Shown here: in pieces, positions 59,591 to 64,000 of the stretch
How positions within the stretch are numbered: the stretch's first letter is position 1
How the letters are laid out: every line of letters starts with the position of its first letter
NCBI GenBank assembly: GCA_963667375.1
Contig: OY763323.1
Span: 1,364,001-1,428,000 of the forward strand
Origin: G963556115 sp963667375
GTDB lineage: Bacteria; Planctomycetota; SZUA-567
Length of the DNA: 64,000 nucleotides
Direction: 5' to 3'
The notes under the pieces: model-generated
The model's database searches: none
Told to the model about the DNA's origin: nothing
What the model saw: the letters and a program-made list of their open reading frames with translations, nothing else
Translations under genes and position numbers: made by a program

Positions 59591-60886
59591 TCAGGGCATA
59601 ATCCAGTTCGGTATGGTCATAACAACTGCCGGGAAGTAGGTTATAAGGAAGAGTACTCCCAGCATTACGGCGTAGAACGGCAGCATCGTTTTTGACAGGC
59701 GTTCTATCTTTACTCCGGAGATAGCACTGCCGATAAAGAGCGTACTGCCTACAGGAGGGGTTATCAGACCTATTCCAAGGTTTAGTATCATTACAACACC
59801 GAAATGAACGGGATCGATTCCGACGTGCATGGCGACCGGGAGAAGAATCGGGGTAGCAATCAATATGATAGAAGCCATATCCATAATCATACCCAAAATC
59901 AGCATCATGATATTAAGCAGTATCAGAATCATTATTTTACTCTGGGTTACTGCAAGAATAAAGTTTGCGACAATTTCAGGTACTTTGAGAAAGGTTAGAA
60001 TCCAACCGAAGGCCGCTGAGGTTGAGATCAGAATAAGTACTATGGAGAGGGTTTTTATCGATCTGCCCAGAATATTCCAGAACTCAGAGAGTGGAATCTC
60101 ACGGTAGACAAAGAAGGTTATAATGAATGAATAGACAACAGCGATAGCTGCTGATTCAGTAGCGGTGAAGACACCGCCAATAACTCCGACAACCACGATT
60201 ATGACGGTGAAGAGCCCGAGGAAAGAATCAAGAAAAGCTTTGAACACGTTTTTCCAGCTGAAACTGTCGCCTTTTGGGTATTGCTTTTTTACTGATACGT
60301 AGAAGCTGTAAATCATCAGGGCTACGCCTAGAACAATACCTGGAATCATACCGGCAAGAAAAAGTTTTCCGATAGAGACACTGCCGGCAACCATGGCAAA
60401 GATAACCATGTTGTGACTTGGAGGAATTAGAATTCCCTGAACTGAACTGGCCATGGTAACATTGGTGGCAAATTCCGGGTCATAGCCCTGTTTTTTCATC
60501 ATTGGAATAAGTATTGAACCGATAGAGGCGGTATCCGCTGCGGAGGAACCTGAGATGCCGCCGAAGAACATTGAAGCCATGATGTTTACCATTGCCAGTC
60601 CGCCTCTGATCCAGCCGACAAGAGCATTGGATAAGTGAATAAGGCGGTTTGATATTCCGCCTGCTCCCATTATTTCACCCGCAAGAATGAAGAAGGGAAC
60701 GGCCATAAGTGTAAATTTGTTGATGCCGCCTACCATGTTCTGCACGATCTGCATTACCGGCAGGCCGATATATAAAATTGTAATCAGTGATGATATCCCG
60801 ATTGCAAAAGCAATTGGGAAGCGCAGAGTAATCATTATCAGGAATGACCCGATAAGGAGTATTGCCGCGATTGCTTCTGGACTCAT
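59591..60886 (-). CDS. dctM: TRAP transporter large permease (DctM-type)
   Basis: This 431-residue protein with about twelve membrane helices is the sodium-dependent translocation subunit of a TRAP transporter. The family-conserved GGISGSSAADTASIGSILIP core (quoted as GSSAADTASIG) and TESAAIAVVYSF are present. It starts inside the stop codon of dctQ (TAATG), so it is translationally coupled. By context the transporter takes up a hexuronate. Confidence 0.94.
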   Translation of the reverse strand: MSPEAIAAILLIGSFLIMITLRFPIAFAIGISSLITILYIGLPVMQIVQNMVGGINKFTLMAVPFFILAGEIMGAGGISNRLIHLSNALVGWIRGGLAMVNIMASMFFGGISGSSAADTASIGSILIPMMKKQGYDPEFATNVTMASSVQGILIPPSHNMVIFAMVAGSVSIGKLFLAGMIPGIVLGVALMIYSFYVSVKKQYPKGDSFSWKNVFKAFLDSFLGLFTVIIVVVGVIGGVFTATESAAIAVVYSFIITFFVYREIPLSEFWNILGRSIKTLSIVLILISTSAAFGWILTFLKVPEIVANFILAVTQSKIMILILLNIMMLILGMIMDMASIILIATPILLPVAMHVGIDPVHFGVVMILNLGIGLITPPVGSTLFIGSAISGVKIERLSKTMLPFYAVMLGVLFLITYFPAVVMTIPNWIMP

Positions 60887-61428
60887 TATAATCTCTCCCT
60901 CGCTGCTTGTTTTCCGGATAACCGGTTGTTTTCTTCGTCAATTTCCGCTTTACTCTTGGTCTTTGCGATCAGACCCAGAGCTTCAAGGAATTTTTCTGAT
61001 ACCATAAGTATTATCGCAACCCCTGAAACCGGTACCGCCAGATAGAGCCAGGTAGTCTTAATCTGGAGTCCTGTCATTTTACTGAGTCTCATGATATAGG
61101 CGAATTTTATACCTTCTACTACCATGAAAAGCGCGAAAATACAGATGACAATCAGGGCAATGATTTTCAGGACATTTACCCATTTTTTAGGTATCATAAA
61201 TTCAATAATCGTCATCTTCATGTGTGAGTCGTCACGTATGGCCAGAGCTGCGCTGATAAGCGCCATATACGTAATACTCATAAGTACTATCTCTTCTCCC
61301 CATACCGGCTGTGAGTGTAGTATAAAACGTCCGAACACCAGATATGCAGTTACTACAACGGTAACGATGAAGAGTAATTTGCAGAGGGTTAGAAAGAAAA
61401 GATATATATAATCATAGAATTTTTTCAT
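60886..61428 (-). CDS. dctQ: TRAP transporter small permease (DctQ-type)
   Basis: This 180-residue protein has four membrane helices and the length typical of the small TRAP subunit that links binding protein and large permease. The W-G-E-E motif (PVWGEEIVLMS) and the RDDSHMKMTI segment are family hallmarks. Its stop overlaps the dctM start. A hairpin in the 103-nt gap upstream separates it from dctP. Confidence 0.92.
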   Translation of the reverse strand: MKKFYDYIYLFFLTLCKLLFIVTVVVTAYLVFGRFILHSQPVWGEEIVLMSITYMALISAALAIRDDSHMKMTIIEFMIPKKWVNVLKIIALIVICIFALFMVVEGIKFAYIMRLSKMTGLQIKTTWLYLAVPVSGVAIILMVSEKFLEALGLIAKTKSKAEIDEENNRLSGKQAARERL

Positions 61429-61468
61429 TGTTTTTCTCGATATTGTGATCTGCGTGTCTGTTACTGAG

Positions 61469-61498
61469 TGATGGGTGCCAAAGAAGTGACACCCATCA
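61469..61498 (-). promoter_or_regulatory. Intercistronic hairpin between dctP and dctQM
   Basis: A perfect 9-bp stem (61469-61477 with 61490-61498) with a 12-nt loop lies between the binding-protein and permease genes. It has no T tract. Hairpins at this place commonly stabilise or attenuate the mRNA so that the binding protein is made in excess. Confidence 0.6.
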
Positions 61499-61531
61499 GG
61501 TTCGAAATAAGTTTATTAGCGGTGAATCTCG

Positions 61532-62527
61532 TTATTTTGCCTTGATAGCGGCAAGTTCATCCTTGAGACCTTCTGTATACTTTGCAATAACCGGTGCAGT
61601 TGCATCCTGCCATGGCTTTGGATCTTTTACTTCAATTACAGTTGCAACTTTCTTGATGTTGGCCAGAGTCTCTTTGTCAATTTTGGCAGCGTTCTCTTTA
61701 CAGAAAGCTTGAGTGTCCTTGCCGGCTTCGGTTATTACCTTCTGCTGAGCTGGTGAAAGGCGGTTCCAGACGGCATCAGACATAAGTACAATACCAGGGC
61801 TGTAGGTATGACCGTCAAGAATATAGTATGGAGCAACTTCATAAAACTTGTTATTGTAGTAACCGGCGTATGGCTGTTCTGCTCCGTCAACTACCCCTGT
61901 CTGCAGTGAGCTGTAAAGTTCGGCCCAGTCGATAGGTGTTGGCTCAATACCGAGAGCTTTTACTGTTTCACTCATAATTTCGGTCTTTGGTACACGCATT
62001 TTAAGACCTTTGAAGCTGGTAATATCCTTTACGGGTTTGGTGGTGAAGAAGTGTCTTGCTCCTTCTTCGGTATAGTACAGGCCGCGTAAGCCGGTACCTT
62101 TTTCTACAGGTTCATTGAGGAATGAAGTACCGATATCACTCTCCAGCACATTCCAGAGATGTTCACGATCACGGAAGGTGTAAGGCATTCCGAAGAGGTT
62201 GAGTTTTTCGCAGCCGTAGTCAATAAGAGCATTGGTATTGCCACGGAAGATGTCACAGGAGCCGCCGCCGATCTGCATCGCCTGCAGACATTCTTTTTCA
62301 CTGCCCAGCATTCCGGAAGTATAGACTTTGATGGTCATCTTGCCACCGCTGAGTTCCTTGACCTTGTCAGCGAAGTGGTGCGCGACAATTCCCATTGGGT
62401 GGGCATCAGGGTTTAACTCTGCATAGGAAAGAGTGATCTCGCCAATATCATCGTCCGCTTGTACCGGAGTATTGGAAAGCGTCACTGCCATAAGTAGTGC
62501 CAGCACTGCTAGTAAAAAAGTTTTCAT
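61532..62527 (-). CDS. dctP: TRAP transporter solute-binding protein (DctP-type)
   Basis: This 331-residue periplasmic protein delivers substrate to DctQM. A signal peptide of about 24 residues ends in VQADD. The substrate-binding Arg is probably R178 in KGLKMRVP, and YSSLQTGVVDGAEQP is the conserved hinge region. The pairing with uxaA/uxaB in one operon predicts a uronate ligand such as galacturonate. The start follows AGGAGA. It is the first gene of the operon, downstream of two operators. Confidence 0.93.
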   Translation of the reverse strand: MKTFLLAVLALLMAVTLSNTPVQADDDIGEITLSYAELNPDAHPMGIVAHHFADKVKELSGGKMTIKVYTSGMLGSEKECLQAMQIGGGSCDIFRGNTNALIDYGCEKLNLFGMPYTFRDREHLWNVLESDIGTSFLNEPVEKGTGLRGLYYTEEGARHFFTTKPVKDITSFKGLKMRVPKTEIMSETVKALGIEPTPIDWAELYSSLQTGVVDGAEQPYAGYYNNKFYEVAPYYILDGHTYSPGIVLMSDAVWNRLSPAQQKVITEAGKDTQAFCKENAAKIDKETLANIKKVATVIEVKDPKPWQDATAPVIAKYTEGLKDELAAIKAK

Positions 62528-62560
62528 TTCTCTGTTCTCCTGTAAATGAAATAAAAATTA

Positions 62561-62574
62561 TGTAAGCTCTTACA
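62561..62574. promoter_or_regulatory. LacI-type operator O2 (promoter-distal)
   Basis: TGTAAG-CT-CTTACA is a palindrome with perfect 6-bp arms, of the class bound by LacI-family regulators of sugar operons. It lies 34 nt upstream of dctP and about 75 nt downstream of the predicted transcription start. It is identical to the copy at 62691-62704. Confidence 0.8.
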
Positions 62575-62653
62575 TTTTGAGCAAAAAATTTTTAGATTGT
62601 TTACTTTTAGTTTGCATTATATATGTGAAAATATGCGAAATAATACTGAATTT

Positions 62654-62681
62654 AGTATAATTCATGAATTTTCTTAGTCAA
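62654..62681 (-). promoter_or_regulatory. Predicted promoter of uronate operon
   Basis: On the minus strand TTGACT (62676-62681) and TATACT (62654-62659) are 16 nt apart. The two identical LacI-type operators flank this promoter, one just upstream of the -35 element and one in the leader. Confidence 0.65.
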
Positions 62682-62690
62682 ATTAATTTT

Positions 62691-62704
62691 TGTAAGCTCT
62701 TACA
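62691..62704. promoter_or_regulatory. LacI-type operator O1 (upstream)
   Basis: An exact second copy of the 14-bp palindrome, 130 bp from O2 and 9 bp upstream of the predicted -35 element. It lies 212 bp from the start of the divergent LacI-family gene, so it can serve autoregulation as well. Confidence 0.8.
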
Positions 62705-62916
62705 TTTTTTTGTGATTTTTTTCTCGCTTTACTACTTTGATGTGCTATTATTAAAGATATAATAATTCATGAATAAATTTTGTTTCAGGCTATCTATCGG
62801 AAAATAAGGGGTTTAGCGGATTATTTTATCGGGTGTGCGAATAATTTTTCGGATGAATTTATTGATGTATAATGTTTTCGGGTTGAGTTTTAAGATACGT
62901 TCATAAAGAGTGATTG

Positions 62917-63912
62917 ATGAATATTTATGATATTGCAAGTAGAGCCGGTGTCTCAATTGCCACGGTCTCGAGAATATTGAATAATAAGGGCAATGTCCGT
63001 AAGGCGACTGAACTGAAGGTGCTGGCGGTGATGGAGGAAATGGGATATACTCCCAACGTTTTTGCCAGAGCGCTGGGGCTGAATTCAATCAAAGCGGTAG
63101 GTGTGCTCTGTTCAGATGTTTCTGATATCTTTTATGCGAAAGCGGTATCGGTGATCGAGAGTGAATTACGTGAACAGGGATATGATGCTACTCTGTATTG
63201 CACCGGGCATGATATTGATGATAAAAAGCGGGCTCTTGGATCGCTGCTGGCAAAAAAGGTTGATGCGATAATCCTTGTAGGTTCAGTGTTTCAGGATCGT
63301 AAGGATAATTCGCATATCAAAGATGCTGCCAAGAGTGTGCCGGTGGTGATAATCAATGGTGAATTTGAATTCGAGAATACCTATTCAATCTATTGTGCGG
63401 AGGCCAAAGCGGTAGAGGATGTGGTTGATCTGCTGGTGGAGCGCGGTCGGAAAAGCTTTTTGTATATGTATGATATTGATTCTTTCAGCGGTGATAAAAA
63501 GCGCAATGGCTTTCTTGCGGGTCTGAAGAAGCATGGAATCAAATTTAATAAGAAACGGATTCTGAAATGTGAGCGCAATTTTGACAGCTATAAAAATGCG
63601 ATTTTCAAAGTTATCGATAGCGGGATGAAGTTTGATGCGATTGTCTGTTCCGAGGATATGCTGGCTGTCGGAGCAATAAAAGCGCTGACTGCAAGAAAGC
63701 TTGTGGTGCCGGATGACGTTGCGGTGGTCGGGTGCAATAATTCAATTCTTGCGGAATCTTCAACTCCGACGATAACTTCAATCGACAACAAGGTCGAGGC
63801 TCTTTGTGTGGATACGGTGCGTACACTTCTGGATGTATTTGACGGGAAGGATGTAAGCCATATTAAAAAGATCTATGCAAATATTGTAGGACGTGAATCA
63901 TTTATTATCTGA
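62917..63912 (+). CDS. LacI-family transcriptional regulator
   Basis: This 331-residue regulator begins with the LacI helix-turn-helix NIYDIASRAGVSIATVSRILNN (core SIATVSRILNN) and has the periplasmic-binding-protein-like effector domain, ending with CNNSILAESSTPTITSID. It is divergent from the uronate operon, whose promoter is flanked by two LacI-type operators, so it is the predicted repressor, released by a hexuronate or its catabolite. I start at ATG 62917; a TTG one codon upstream is possible. A terminator follows. Confidence 0.92.
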   Translation: MNIYDIASRAGVSIATVSRILNNKGNVRKATELKVLAVMEEMGYTPNVFARALGLNSIKAVGVLCSDVSDIFYAKAVSVIESELREQGYDATLYCTGHDIDDKKRALGSLLAKKVDAIILVGSVFQDRKDNSHIKDAAKSVPVVIINGEFEFENTYSIYCAEAKAVEDVVDLLVERGRKSFLYMYDIDSFSGDKKRNGFLAGLKKHGIKFNKKRILKCERNFDSYKNAIFKVIDSGMKFDAIVCSEDMLAVGAIKALTARKLVVPDDVAVVGCNNSILAESSTPTITSIDNKVEALCVDTVRTLLDVFDGKDVSHIKKIYANIVGRESFII

Positions 63913-63914
63913 TA

Positions 63915-63947
63915 AAATAACGCTGAGAATAATTCTCAGCGTTATTT
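63915..63947. terminator. Terminator after lacI-family gene
   Basis: A 15-bp perfect stem around 63915-63929 and 63933-63947 with a 3-nt loop, followed by ATGATAT. Because both sides are AT-rich it may act on either strand. The last 50 nt of the window hold nothing further I can name. Confidence 0.75.
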
Positions 63948-64000
63948 ATGATATCAGTTAAACCTCTATTTCAAATTTGTTCAGTATTTAGTTAGAATCC

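Overview
The window is a contiguous stretch of a free-living, probably motile, Gram-negative bacterial chromosome of moderate GC content. An outer membrane is implied by a heptose epimerase (hldD), several lipobox lipoproteins and periplasmic binding-protein transporters. Motility is implied by fliW-csrA, a CheA/CheB/receptor cluster and three sigma-28-type promoters. The mix of Hanks-type kinase, many signal-transduction hybrids, uronate and deoxysugar catabolism and URO-D-like proteins inside sugar operons would fit the PVC superphylum (for example Lentisphaerae or Kiritimatiellae). That placement is an inference, because no rRNA is present. I see no insertion sequence, prophage or CRISPR array.

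Layout. 1-6.6 kb: a sugar operon with L-rhamnose mutarotase, a URO-D/MtaA-like protein, an ABC ATPase, two permeases and a binding protein, closed by a strong terminator. 6.8-13.5 kb: gmd, tig-clpP-clpX, then hldD and a half-size EamA transporter. 13.5-17.0 kb: unknown small genes behind three sigma-28-like promoters, leading into overlapping fliW and csrA. 17.0-22.6 kb: rlmE, an HD hydrolase, a THUMP-like methyltransferase, a cupin/DegT/GT2 sugar cluster and rsfS. 22.7-29.9 kb: lipoproteins, a phosphoesterase/CDF pair, a NifU-like protein, a Ser/Thr kinase, an HU-like protein and argC. 29.9-36.8 kb: glmS, two unknown proteins, a GH1 protein lacking its nucleophile, an HTH/zinc-ribbon protein and a PfkB kinase. 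36.9-45.6 kb: a signalling and chemosensory region (receiver-histidine kinase, response regulator, CheA, stand-alone CheB methylesterase, a degenerate LMW phosphatase, a receptor with an acidic tail). 45.6-53.1 kb: cysS, a receiver-kinase-receiver protein, a lipoprotein, a RimK-like ligase/GNAT pair, tRNA-Pro and a cold-shock protein. 53.2-55.3 kb: a three-part SelD fusion and aroQ. 55.4-63.9 kb: a hexuronate operon (TRAP transporter, URO-D-like protein, uxaB, uxaA) read leftwards and divergent from a LacI regulator, with two identical operators around its promoter.

How the genes work together. Two carbohydrate operons, one probably for rhamnose and one for hexuronate, each contain a URO-D relative keeping the H-x-C hallmark of methyltransferases rather than of heme synthesis. 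The sigma-28 promoters tie three otherwise unrecognised genes to late flagellar expression. The least conventional items are the SelD fusion, the pseudo-phosphatase beside CheB and a receptor, the GH1 protein lacking its nucleophile, and the sigma-28-linked orphan genes.
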